A DNA stretch of 64,000 nucleotides, from assembly GCA_031394355.1 (NCBI GenBank), contig JANNSU010000065.1, forward strand, positions 1 to 64,000, read 5' to 3'. This document shows positions 7,778-15,968 of the stretch, piece by piece (the stretch's first letter is position 1; each line of letters opens with the position of its first letter). A program made the position numbers and the translations under genes. The notes beneath the pieces are model-generated. The model was not told the DNA's origin. It saw nothing but the letters and a program-made list of their open reading frames with translations, and made no database searches. The DNA is from JAEUMY01 sp031394355. Lineage in GTDB: Bacteria > Pseudomonadota > Gammaproteobacteria > Burkholderiales > Usitatibacteraceae.

Positions 7778-8236
7778 CTAGAGGCCCAACATGGACAGGT
7801 GCCAGTCGATGTGCAGATACAGATACTTGCCCCAGCTGTTCCGTGAGAGACGGCCGTATCGCGGATGAGGACCTATGCTGCCCGCCTTGCAGCGAGCATC
7901 AAAGCGGCGAATACGCTCGATGAGCGCATCGAAGTCGCTCGCAAATGTCCCGGCGTCCGCCTGTGGCGCGAAGTCATGCAACCCGCTTTCAGCTCTGGGC
8001 AGCCTTTCCGGCCAAGGAATGAAATTGAGCACGAGCCAGCTGCCGACAGAGCGCGACCAGAGGTTGCTGCGAGTTGATGCGGGCTCTTCGCCGAGCATGA
8101 CATCGAGGTCGTGAGAGAGGTGGATCACGGTGTGGTGACCTGACACGACACCATTGCTCGAGCGCGCCTCTGCGGTCAACGTCTCCAACCTGCGGAACAG
8201 CCGCTCACGTTCATGGGCAATGTAAAGATTGGACAT
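7778..8236 (-). CDS. DUF1569 family protein (DinB-like four-helix fold)
   Basis: About 152 residues when started at the ATG at 8236 (MSNLYIAHERERLFRRLETL). The longer frame to 8341 overlaps the ybaK-type gene and reads low-complexity residues, so I reject it. Histidines typical of DUF1569 are present: HHTVIHLSHDLDVML near the N-terminus and HIDWHL near the C-terminus. These may bind metal as in the related DinB/YfiT superfamily. Two bases separate it from the upstream deacylase gene, suggesting coupled translation. Function unknown. Confidence 0.75.
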   Translation of the reverse strand: MSNLYIAHERERLFRRLETLTAEARSSNGVVSGHHTVIHLSHDLDVMLGEEPASTRSNLWSRSVGSWLVLNFIPWPERLPRAESGLHDFAPQADAGTFASDFDALIERIRRFDARCKAGSIGPHPRYGRLSRNSWGKYLYLHIDWHLSMLGL

Positions 8237-8238
8237 CG

Positions 8239-8742
8239 TTAGCCTGTCTTGGCAACATCCAGGACGGGTCCGGGCGCGATGCGCTGCAGTTCGTCCGGCG
8301 TGAGCCAGAAAAGTGAATTGGGGAGGCCGGCGGCAGCCCATATGCGCGAATATTCGCAGAGCTGGCTGTCAATGAAGCAGACGGGAGGTTGCAAGTGTCC
8401 CACCGGGGCCACGCCGCCAATGACGAACCCTGTCCTGGATTTCACGAAGTCTGCATCCGCCTTGGCGAGTGCCTCACCCAGCGATTCCGCCACGCGCTTT
8501 TCATCCACCCTGTGGCGACCGCTGGCGATGACCAGCACCGTGCGATCCGTGTCGCGGGCGCGGAAGATCACTGACTTCGCGATCTGGGCCACGTCGCAAC
8601 CGAGATGATCGGCGGCCGCCTGAGAGGTGTGCGTGGCATCCTGAAGCAGGTTGATGCGGTCGTGAAGACCCTGTGCCGCGAGCACCGAACGGATTCGTTC
8701 GATGGCAGGATGATGAAAATCGGGATGTGAGGCAGCGTTCAT
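8239..8742 (-). CDS. YbaK/EbsC-family aminoacyl-tRNA deacylase
   Basis: A 167-residue single-domain trans-editing protein. The family hydrolyses mischarged tRNAs (for example Cys-tRNA-Pro) or related aminoacyl-tRNAs. The conserved lysine is present as Lys56 in QIAKSVIFR, and the GGVAPVGH loop near residue 110 is typical. It is probably the first gene of the minus-strand unit running to the EamA transporter. Which tRNA it edits cannot be told. A palindrome copy encodes Glu-Tyr-Ser near residue 130. Confidence 0.88.
   Translation of the reverse strand: MNAASHPDFHHPAIERIRSVLAAQGLHDRINLLQDATHTSQAAADHLGCDVAQIAKSVIFRARDTDRTVLVIASGRHRVDEKRVAESLGEALAKADADFVKSRTGFVIGGVAPVGHLQPPVCFIDSQLCEYSRIWAAAGLPNSLFWLTPDELQRIAPGPVLDVAKTG
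8346..8357. repeat. HIP-like palindrome copy 5
   Basis: Perfect GCGAATATTCGC in the YbaK-family gene, read as Cys-Glu-Tyr-Ser on the minus strand. Confidence 0.95.
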
Positions 8743-8903
8743 GGATTGATTTGAGTCAACGTGGCAGTCTTTTTCTTGGCTGTCGCTCGCTCTAGGGCAG
8801 CGAGACTGGGAATCTTACTTGACTTCAATCAAGGTGGGGTGCTTGCCCCGCGCCGCATACTTTTTTCGCAATCAGCTCATCACAGAAACCAGGGGAGAAC
8901 CGC

Positions 8904-10574
8904 ATGTTGTCGGATATTGAGATCGCCCAGAAGGCCACCATGAAGCGCATCGGCGAGATTGCCGCCAAACTTGGCATTCCTGACAGCGCGGTCGAGCCGT
9001 TCGGGCACTACAAGGCAAAGATTTCGCTGGACTATATCAACACGCTGAAGGGCAAGCCCGACGGCAAGCTCATCCTCGTGACGGCCATTTCGCCGACGCC
9101 TGCTGGCGAAGGCAAGACCACCACCACCGTGGGCTTGGGCGATGCGCTGAACCACATCGGCAAGAAGGCCATCATCTGCCTGCGCGAGCCATCATTGGGC
9201 CCGGTGTTCGGCATGAAGGGTGGCGCTGCTGGGGGCGGTTACGCGCAAGTGGTTCCGATGGAGGACATCAATCTCCATTTCACGGGTGATTTCAGTGCCA
9301 TTGCACTGGCCAACAACTTGCTCGCTGCGTTGATCGACAACCATATTCACCAAGGCAACGAATTGGGTTTTGATGTACGCCGCATCGCCTGGAAGCGTGT
9401 GGTGGACATGAACGATCGGGCACTGCGTGACATCACCATTTCCCTCGGCGGTCCGGCAAACGGTTATCCGCGCCAGGATGGCTTTGATATCGTCGTCGCG
9501 TCAGAGATCATGGCCATCTTCTGTCTGGCGACGAGCATCAAGGATCTGAAGGAGCGTATGGGCAAGATTGTGGTCGGCTACACCAGAGACCAGAAGCCCA
9601 TTCTCGCAAAGGACCTCAATGCGCAGGGTGCAATGACCGCTCTGCTCAAGGATGCGCTGGCACCGAACCTGGTACAGACGCTGGAGAACAGCCCGGCCTT
9701 CATTCATGGCGGCCCGTTCGCAAATATCGCGCATGGTTGCAACTCCGTACTGGCCACACAGACCGCACTGAAGCTGGGTGATTACGTCGTGACGGAGGCC
9801 GGCTTCGGCGCGGATCTGGGTGCCGAGAAGTTCATCGACATCAAGTGCCGCAAGTCGGGTCTGCGTCCTTCAGCTGTCGTGATCGTGGCTACCATCCGCG
9901 CGTTGAAATACCACGGCGGGATGGATGTGAAGGAAGTGAGCAAGGAGGATGTGGCCGCGCTCGAAAAAGGCATCGTGAACCTGGAACGGCATATCGACAA
10001 CGTGCAGAACAACTTTGGCCTGCCCTGTGTGGTGTCCATCAACCATCGCACGCATGACACGCAGGCTGAGCTCGACCTGCTGGTGGATCGCGTCACCAAG
10101 CGCGGTGCCAAAATTGTGGTCGCCAAGCACTGGGCCGATGGCGGCAAGGGCGCGGCGGATGTGGCGAGGATTGTGGTCGACATGTGCGAGAAGCCCAACA
10201 ACTTCAAGTTTGTTTATGAAGAGCAAGCACCGCTCTGGGACAAGATGAAGGCAATTGCCACCAAGATTTATGGTGCTTCCGATATCACGGCCGACAGCAA
10301 GGTGCGCGGTCAGATCAAGAAGCTGCAGGAGGCCGGCTATGGCCATTACCCGATCTGTGTGGCCAAGACGCAGTATTCGTTCTCAACCGATCCGCAGCTG
10401 CGTGGCGCGCCGTCGGGCCATGTGGTGAATATTCGCGAGGTACGGCTGGCGGCAGGTGCCGAGTTCATAGTGATGGTGTGCGGTGACATCATGACCATGC
10501 CTGGTTTGCCCAAAGTTCCCTCGGCAAATGCCATTGACGTGGATGACAGCGGCAAGATCATCGGCCTGTTCTGA
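8904..10574 (+). CDS. fhs: Formate--tetrahydrofolate ligase
   Basis: A 556-residue enzyme that joins formate to tetrahydrofolate with ATP to give 10-formyl-THF for purine and formyl-Met synthesis. The P-loop is TPAGEGKTT with Lys71, and the EPSLGPVFGMKGGAAGGG segment that binds substrate follows at about 94. Length matches the family. The ATG is preceded by GGGGAG at seven bases. The 160-bp divergent region upstream must carry its promoter; I found no ZTP/THF riboswitch there, only a short CTTGA...TCAAG inverted repeat at 8818-8833. A one-mismatch palindrome lies at 10425. It stands alone, ended by the hairpin at 10590. Confidence 0.97.
   Translation: MLSDIEIAQKATMKRIGEIAAKLGIPDSAVEPFGHYKAKISLDYINTLKGKPDGKLILVTAISPTPAGEGKTTTTVGLGDALNHIGKKAIICLREPSLGPVFGMKGGAAGGGYAQVVPMEDINLHFTGDFSAIALANNLLAALIDNHIHQGNELGFDVRRIAWKRVVDMNDRALRDITISLGGPANGYPRQDGFDIVVASEIMAIFCLATSIKDLKERMGKIVVGYTRDQKPILAKDLNAQGAMTALLKDALAPNLVQTLENSPAFIHGGPFANIAHGCNSVLATQTALKLGDYVVTEAGFGADLGAEKFIDIKCRKSGLRPSAVVIVATIRALKYHGGMDVKEVSKEDVAALEKGIVNLERHIDNVQNNFGLPCVVSINHRTHDTQAELDLLVDRVTKRGAKIVVAKHWADGGKGAADVARIVVDMCEKPNNFKFVYEEQAPLWDKMKAIATKIYGASDITADSKVRGQIKKLQEAGYGHYPICVAKTQYSFSTDPQLRGAPSGHVVNIREVRLAAGAEFIVMVCGDIMTMPGLPKVPSANAIDVDDSGKIIGLF
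10425..10436. repeat. Degenerate HIP-like palindrome (one mismatch)
   Basis: GTGAATATTCGC in fhs, where it reads Val-Asn-Ile-Arg instead of Ala-Asn-Ile-Arg. It differs from the consensus at the second base only. Confidence 0.7.
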
Positions 10575-10589
10575 GCGCTGATTCTGGTC

Positions 10590-10619
10590 ACACCCATCCC
10601 GCGAACGCGGGATGGGTGT
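10590..10619 (+). terminator. Hairpin after fhs
   Basis: A perfect 13-bp stem (ACACCCATCCCGC / GCGGGATGGGTGT) with a four-base loop begins 16 bp after the fhs stop. No U-tract follows, so it may stabilise the 3' end or need Rho. A second small hairpin follows at about 10637-10654. Confidence 0.65.
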
Positions 10620-10725
10620 CACAGATGCAAGACTTGCAAGCCCTTCGGGGCTTGTGTCGCTTTCAAAGGTGGATGAAGATGGGTGAAAGATATTCGCCGC
10701 ACATCTCAACGGAACCCCCACAGCC

Positions 10726-13700
10726 ATGCTTCTGGAAGCGGACCTGTCCCGATTTGCCGATGCATCGAATCCCTGCTGGGTGCAGGACATTCACTTGTCT
10801 CGAGTCATCTGGGCAAACGCATCCGCGGTAAAGGCGCTTCGAGCCGACAGTGAGGACGAGCTGAAGGAGCGCGAAGTGAAGCCGCAGTCGCGAGCCGCGC
10901 ATACGCGTCTGTGGACATATCTTGGCCGCGTATCAGCGGGGCAGGAGGTGGTCACGCAATGGACCACCTATCCCAAGGGCTACCCGGTCACATTCATGGC
11001 AAGGGTGAGCGCCTTTCGCACCCGTGAGGACCGCATCGCGCTGTTTTTCGATGCACGCATCATCGATGATGCGGTTTGCGCGGAAGGCCTGCGTATGCTT
11101 GAGGCATCGCGTCACTCCATCTCGCTGTTCTCAATGTACCGGCTGGATGGTGCCATCCTCGAACGTAATGCTTCCTTTCTTCGGGAGTTTGGCGAACCGG
11201 GGGATCCGGCCGCTGATTGCTTTCTTCGTCTGTTTGTCGATCAGCAAGAGGCCGATCGCATCCGCAATGAGGTCATTACCGCAGGCGAGTATCGCGGCCG
11301 CGCACGCCTGACCAGCCCTCGTGGCACGCGCTGGCATCTGCTGCTGGCGGTGTCCATCCTTGATCCGGTGGATGGCCAGCGTGCCATCTTGGTCGAGTCG
11401 TTTGACATCCACGAACAAGTGGAGGCGGAGTTCCGTGCAGTCGAGGCGGAGCGTCTGCTGCAGCGGATCGCTGATGAGTTCCCGCACCCGGTGGTATATC
11501 TGGATCAAGATAGGCAGTATCGCTTTGTCAACAAGACCTATTGCAACTGGCTGGGCCTTCCGAAAGAGCGCATTCTGGGTCAGCTCGTGGGCGATGTTGT
11601 CGGCCACGAAGTCGAGGATAGGCTGGAACAAAACTGGGAGAAGTTGAGACAGGGAGAGCGAGCCCACTATGAACGCCATGCCGACTATGCGGGTCGAGGC
11701 GAGCGCTGGATCCGCGTGGATCTGGTTCCACACCTGACGGGTGACGATCGCTTCGGTGGTGTCTATGTCTTCGGCTATGACGTCCATTCGGAGAAGCTTG
11801 CACTGGCAGGCTTGCGCACATCCGAGCTGCAGTTGCAGCTCATCACCGACAATCTGCCGGTTGCAGTCTGCACGATCGACAGGAATCATCGTGTCCACTT
11901 CGCCAATGCGCCTCTCTGCAACTGGTTTGGCCTTCGTCACGACAGCATGCTGGGGCGGCACATCGCCGAGATTCTCGGTAACGAGACCTACGATGAAGTG
12001 AGACCACTGTGCGACCGCGCCCGGACCGGGGAGCAGATCAGCGTCCGGCGTCGCGCCGAGCTGCATGGCGAGATGCGCTGGATCGACACGAGCATCGCTG
12101 CTTTCAATGATGGCCAGTCCAATCAAGACGGCCTCATCATTGTGCTCGTCGATGTGACTCGCCGTGTGCAATCCCGCGATGCACTTGATAGCGTGCGCAA
12201 CACCCTCACCTCCCATCTGGCAAACACGCCGCTGGCCGTCATTCAGCTCAACGCAAATCGGCGTGTTGCGCAGTGGACCGGGCGCGCGGCTGACGTGTTT
12301 GGCTGGACAGACAAGGAGGCCATTGGACGCAGCTTCGATGAGATTCGCATCTTCGATGAGGATGGTCGGACACGGTTCGAACATGAGTTGAGTGGGCTGG
12401 AGCGCGGTGTCGAGGATCGTTTCACTGCTTCGATGCGCAACTTGCGCAAGGACGGTGCCCAGTTGCACAGCGAATGGTATGTGTCGGTGCTCCGTGAAGG
12501 GGGTACGGGGGTCACGTCATACCTCCTGCTGGTGCAGGATGTTTCGGCACGGGTTCAGGCTGAGCGCCATCTGCAATATGTGGCCAATCATGATGTTCTC
12601 ACCGGGCTGGCCAATCGCTCGCAATTGCAAGAACGTCTGAAGGCAGAGATTGCACGAGCGCGGCGGCTCCATCACAGCGTGGCTGTTGTGCTGTTTGATT
12701 TGGACCGGTTCAAGTTCGTCAATGAAAGCCTGGGTCATGGCGTTGGCGATGCACTGCTTCAGGAGGTGGCGCTACGATTCAGTGAAAACCTGGCTCAGGG
12801 CGAGCTGTTGGCGCGAACTGGCGGTGACGAATTCATGCTGTTGGTGAGCCAGGAAGTGCCTGGGCCAGAGGGCGGGCAGGGTCTGGTGCGCGCCGAGGAG
12901 ATGCGCAAGCTGCTTTCACGCCCCTTCCAGGTGGCAGGCCAGCCCTTGTACGTGACGGCAAGTATTGGCGTATCCGTGTTCCCCTATGACGCTGACTCGG
13001 ACACCGATCTGATCAAGAATGCTGACTGGGCCATGTACCGAGCCAAGGACGGAGGTCGCAACAGCGTGCAGGTCTATTCACATGCGCTGGCGAGCGACGT
13101 GCCGGTACGGCTCTCGCTCGAGTCGGAGCTCAGGCAGGCGATCGAGCTGAATCAACTCGAGTTGCACTACCAGCCGAAGCAGAATCTGGTCACCCAGCGG
13201 ATTACCGGTGCCGAAGCGCTCTTGCGTTGGCGACATCCGGTGCGCGGGCTTGTTCCACCAGACGAGTTCATTTCGCTTGCTGAAGAGTCCGATCTGATCC
13301 TGCACGTCGGCAGCTGGGTGATTCGCCAGGTAGCCCATCAGATCGCAGCCTGGCGCGCTGCATATGGGACCGTGCCCCAGATCGCCATCAATTTGTCGGC
13401 GGTGCAGTTGAAGCAGCGCGACCTCGGCAAGGAGATTCTTTCGGCCCTCTCCGATGCGGATCTGCCGGGCAGCGCCCTCATGGTCGAGGTGACCGAGACC
13501 GGCGTGGTCAGCGACCCGCTCCTCGCCACCATCACCCTTGAGCTGTTGCGAGACCACGGCGTACATGCCGCCATTGACGACTTCGGCAAAGGATTTTCCA
13601 GTCTGACCCAGTTGAAGCGGCTCCCCATCGACGCACTCAAGATAGATTCATCCTTTGTGCGCGATGTGGTGATTGACCGTGACGATGCAGCAATCGTACA

Positions 13701-13881
13701 GGCCATTATCGGACTGGCTCGGAACCTGGACTTGCAGGTGATTGCGGAGGGTGTTGAAACCAGTGGTCAGATGGCGTTTCTGGTGAATCATGGTTGTACC
13801 GAGGCCCAGGGATACCTGATCTCGCGGCCGCTGCCAGCCGATGACTTCGCGTCCCGCTATCTGGCGACACCGTCCCGATAG
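10726..13881 (+). CDS. Multi-PAS GGDEF-EAL cyclic-di-GMP protein
   Basis: A 1051-residue soluble signalling protein with no obvious membrane segment. About five PAS-type modules fill residues 1-610 (clear ones start near 240, 365 and 485). They are followed by a GGDEF domain (signature GGDEF at 699-703) and an EAL domain (Glu830-Ala-Leu). Both signatures are intact, and the EAL metal and base motifs (INLSAVQL, VEVTETG, IDDFGKGFSSL, AEGVET) are present. It could therefore make or break c-di-GMP; phosphodiesterase activity is the safer guess. The RxxD inhibitory site before GGDEF is absent (AQGE). The signals sensed by the PAS domains are unknown. A kinase-cNMP fusion follows on the same strand. 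Confidence 0.93.
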   Translation: MLLEADLSRFADASNPCWVQDIHLSRVIWANASAVKALRADSEDELKEREVKPQSRAAHTRLWTYLGRVSAGQEVVTQWTTYPKGYPVTFMARVSAFRTREDRIALFFDARIIDDAVCAEGLRMLEASRHSISLFSMYRLDGAILERNASFLREFGEPGDPAADCFLRLFVDQQEADRIRNEVITAGEYRGRARLTSPRGTRWHLLLAVSILDPVDGQRAILVESFDIHEQVEAEFRAVEAERLLQRIADEFPHPVVYLDQDRQYRFVNKTYCNWLGLPKERILGQLVGDVVGHEVEDRLEQNWEKLRQGERAHYERHADYAGRGERWIRVDLVPHLTGDDRFGGVYVFGYDVHSEKLALAGLRTSELQLQLITDNLPVAVCTIDRNHRVHFANAPLCNWFGLRHDSMLGRHIAEILGNETYDEVRPLCDRARTGEQISVRRRAELHGEMRWIDTSIAAFNDGQSNQDGLIIVLVDVTRRVQSRDALDSVRNTLTSHLANTPLAVIQLNANRRVAQWTGRAADVFGWTDKEAIGRSFDEIRIFDEDGRTRFEHELSGLERGVEDRFTASMRNLRKDGAQLHSEWYVSVLREGGTGVTSYLLLVQDVSARVQAERHLQYVANHDVLTGLANRSQLQERLKAEIARARRLHHSVAVVLFDLDRFKFVNESLGHGVGDALLQEVALRFSENLAQGELLARTGGDEFMLLVSQEVPGPEGGQGLVRAEEMRKLLSRPFQVAGQPLYVTASIGVSVFPYDADSDTDLIKNADWAMYRAKDGGRNSVQVYSHALASDVPVRLSLESELRQAIELNQLELHYQPKQNLVTQRITGAEALLRWRHPVRGLVPPDEFISLAEESDLILHVGSWVIRQVAHQIAAWRAAYGTVPQIAINLSAVQLKQRDLGKEILSALSDADLPGSALMVEVTETGVVSDPLLATITLELLRDHGVHAAIDDFGKGFSSLTQLKRLPIDALKIDSSFVRDVVIDRDDAAIVQAIIGLARNLDLQVIAEGVETSGQMAFLVNHGCTEAQGYLISRPLPADDFASRYLATPSR

Positions 13882-13886
13882 AGACT

Positions 13887-13907
13887 GCGAATATGCGCAA
13901 TTGCGCA
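13887..13907. repeat. Degenerate HIP palindrome overlapping a second palindrome
   Basis: GCGAATATGCGC (13887-13898) is the iterated palindrome with one change. It runs into the perfect palindrome TGCGCAATTGCGCA (13894-13907). Both lie between the GGDEF-EAL gene and the kinase gene and could be a regulatory site for the kinase. Confidence 0.6.
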
Positions 13908-13982
13908 ATTGCTCCGCTGCATCCCGCTCCGGCTGCGGTATCCTTCCAGTCTGTCGTTGCCACTCCCGAGAGTTAGCCTGTC

Positions 13983-15293
13983 ATGTCACTTCTGACCGAT
14001 ACCCAGTCGATTTCCAAGCGGTTGACCCGCTACAAGATCCTGCGCGAGCTGGGCCGAGGCGCTTCAGGCAAGGTCTATCTTGCAGAGGATCCTTTTGCCA
14101 AACGCCAGGTAGCGATCAAGGTCCTGTTCACCGAAGGCAGCCAGGCATCGGCGGAAGATGCCGCGCTCTACAAGAGCATGTTCATCAATGAGGCATCGCT
14201 GGCCGGCAAGCTGGTGCATCCCCATATCACGCAGATTCTGGACGCCGTGGTGGAGGACAGCTTCAGCTACATCGTCATGGAGTACGTGGAAGGCGGCACG
14301 CTGGAGCAATATACCCAGCCCAACAATCTCCTGCAGGCGGGCCAGGTGGTGGAGATCATCTTCAAGTCGGTGCGTGCACTGGCCTACGCGCACTCGCTCG
14401 GACTCACCCATCGAGACATCAAGCCCGGCAACATCCTGTTGTCGTCCGGTACCAACATCAAGATTGCCGACTTCGGTGCCGCGATCAACCGGATCTCGGA
14501 CAAGACCGTGGTCACGCAGGTGGGCTCACCCGCTTATATGGCGCCGGAACTGATTTCTGGCGCGGCGCAGGCATCGCACCGGACTGACATCTATTCGCTT
14601 GGCGTGGTGATGTTCTATCTCCTTGCGGGCCGACTGCCCTTCCAGGCGACCAATCCCGCCAGCCTGACCTACATGATGGTCAATACCGATCCCGAGCCCC
14701 CCAGCAGCGTACGCATGGGGGTTGCCAAGGATCTGGATGACATCGTCATGAAGGCGATGGCCCGGAACCCTGCAGAGCGTTATCAGGCCTGGGAAGATTT
14801 TGGCCTTGCGCTGACGGATATCTGGGCCAAGGAGCTGTCGTCGCAAGAGGAGCGCGACGAGTCCGATTCTGCCCGCTTCGCAGTGCTGAAGACGCTGCCC
14901 TTTTTCAAGGGATTTCCCGAGAACGAGCTGTGGGAGGTCCTGCGGATCAGCAAGTGGCGCAAGCTCTCGGCCGGCACGGTCATCATCAAAGAGGGCGATC
15001 GCGGGGATTCATTCTTCGTGCTTGCCGGTGGCTATTGCAAGGTTACGCGGGGCAACAAGACCCTGTCCGCGCTCGCTGCAGGCGACTGCCTGGGTGAAAT
15101 GGCATATCTGGGTCAGAAGGAAGAGCGATCGGCTACGGTCACGTCGACCAGCGAATGCATGGTCATGAAAATCAGGGCAGAGGACCTCACCCACGCGACG
15201 CCACTTTGCAAGCACCACTTTGATCGCCAGTTCTTGCGGGTGCTGGTGTCGCGACTTGACCAGGCGAATCAGCAGATTTCAGTACTGTCCTGA
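13983..15293 (+). CDS. Ser/Thr protein kinase with C-terminal cyclic-nucleotide-binding domain
   Basis: A 436-residue Hanks-type kinase fused to a CRP-like sensor. The kinase domain (about 15-280) has the glycine loop LGRGASGKVYLAED, Lys46 in VAIK, HRDIKPGN with Asp145, DFG with Asp163 and an APE motif, so it should be active. The cNMP-binding domain (about 290-420) contains GDRGDSFFVLAGG and GEMAYLG, which form the sugar-phosphate pocket region. There is no transmembrane helix, so it is cytosolic. The fusion suggests kinase output gated by a cyclic nucleotide or a similar ligand. Its neighbour is a c-di-GMP enzyme. Targets are unknown. Confidence 0.92.
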   Translation: MSLLTDTQSISKRLTRYKILRELGRGASGKVYLAEDPFAKRQVAIKVLFTEGSQASAEDAALYKSMFINEASLAGKLVHPHITQILDAVVEDSFSYIVMEYVEGGTLEQYTQPNNLLQAGQVVEIIFKSVRALAYAHSLGLTHRDIKPGNILLSSGTNIKIADFGAAINRISDKTVVTQVGSPAYMAPELISGAAQASHRTDIYSLGVVMFYLLAGRLPFQATNPASLTYMMVNTDPEPPSSVRMGVAKDLDDIVMKAMARNPAERYQAWEDFGLALTDIWAKELSSQEERDESDSARFAVLKTLPFFKGFPENELWEVLRISKWRKLSAGTVIIKEGDRGDSFFVLAGGYCKVTRGNKTLSALAAGDCLGEMAYLGQKEERSATVTSTSECMVMKIRAEDLTHATPLCKHHFDRQFLRVLVSRLDQANQQISVLS

Positions 15294-15315
15294 CTGCTGC
15301 CTGGCGATGCAGCAG
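15294..15315. terminator. Possible shared hairpin between kinase and DUF456
   Basis: CTGCTGC and GCAGCAG form a 7-bp stem with an eight-base loop in the convergent gap. There is no T-run, so its role as a terminator is weakly supported. Confidence 0.35.
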
Positions 15316-15356
15316 GGTGGCGATGACTCTGGCTCAGGTTGCACGTTTCGCACATC

Positions 15357-15842
15357 TCAAGTCACGAAGTAGGCAAATGCAAACGTCGCCATCATCAAGA
15401 TCGCCGTTGCAATCTTGACCACGGCGCCGGCGACGATACCTAGCCAGGTGCCCAGCCCCACCTTGCCGGCATCACCGAGCCTGCCGCGAGCAAGGTACTC
15501 GCCCAGGAATGCACCAATGAAGGGGCCAACGAATATGCCGATGAGCCCGAAAAACAGTCCCAGAATGGCGCCAACGGTTGCGCCGATGAGCGCTTGCTTG
15601 CTGGCGCCCGCTCGCTTTGCACCCATCAGTCCTGCGAGAAAGTCGAGTGCCATGGCACCGGCTGTCATGCAACCCAGCAGCACGATGACCCAGCCATTGA
15701 CGTGCGTATATTGGTCGATGTGCGCGCCCAGCCACAGCCCGGCAAAAATGAGCGGCAGGCCAGGGAGCGCAGGCAATACCGTGCCAGCGAATCCGATGAT
15801 GATGAGCAGCAATGCCGCAATCCAGAGCCAATTGATATCCAT
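15357..15842 (-). CDS. DUF456 family membrane protein
   Basis: A 161-residue inner-membrane protein with about four or five hydrophobic helices. The first helix (LWIAALLLIIIGFAGTVLP) runs into the PALPGLPLIFAGLW motif typical of DUF456. A glycine-rich middle (GATVGAILGLFFGLIGIFVGPFIGAFLGEY) resembles glycine-zipper packing. Function unknown. It is divergent from the glcD gene and convergent with the kinase gene. Confidence 0.85.
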   Translation of the reverse strand: MDINWLWIAALLLIIIGFAGTVLPALPGLPLIFAGLWLGAHIDQYTHVNGWVIVLLGCMTAGAMALDFLAGLMGAKRAGASKQALIGATVGAILGLFFGLIGIFVGPFIGAFLGEYLARGRLGDAGKVGLGTWLGIVAGAVVKIATAILMMATFAFAYFVT

Positions 15843-15886
15843 TGGGTGATGTCCGATATGAAGCGTTGTCAGAAGGTGGGATCGGT

Positions 15887-15898
15887 GCGAATATTCGC
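15887..15898. repeat. HIP-like palindrome copy 6
   Basis: Perfect GCGAATATTCGC in the promoter region of glcD, six bases upstream of a perfect TATAAT. Confidence 0.95.
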
Positions 15899-15903
15899 AA
15901 GAC

Positions 15904-15909
15904 TATAAT
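15904..15909 (+). promoter_or_regulatory. Likely -10 element of the glcDEF promoter
   Basis: A perfect TATAAT lies about 60 bp before the likely glcD start. No good TTGACA is found 17 bp upstream; that space is occupied by the palindrome at 15887-15898. The promoter may therefore depend on an activator, or the palindrome may act as an operator. Confidence 0.55.
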
Positions 15910-15968
15910 TTGTGGATTGCGTTCCCGCATTGCCTTCGTGCAGGGGCGCCTCACTGGACACCGGACCC

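Noticed and set aside
8743..8903. Possible ZTP/THF riboswitch before fhs
   Set aside because: The conserved ZTP-riboswitch stems and CCGCCUGGGC-type pseudoknot are not present. Only a short CTTGA/TCAAG inverted repeat was found.
10620..10725. Possible c-di-GMP riboswitch before the GGDEF-EAL gene
   Set aside because: A small CAAGCCC/GGGGCTTG hairpin exists, but the GEMM conserved core and tetraloop receptor are missing.
15912..15968. GTG start of glcD at 15912
   Set aside because: It lies three bases after the TATAAT box, upstream of or at the transcription start, so it is unlikely to be in the mRNA.
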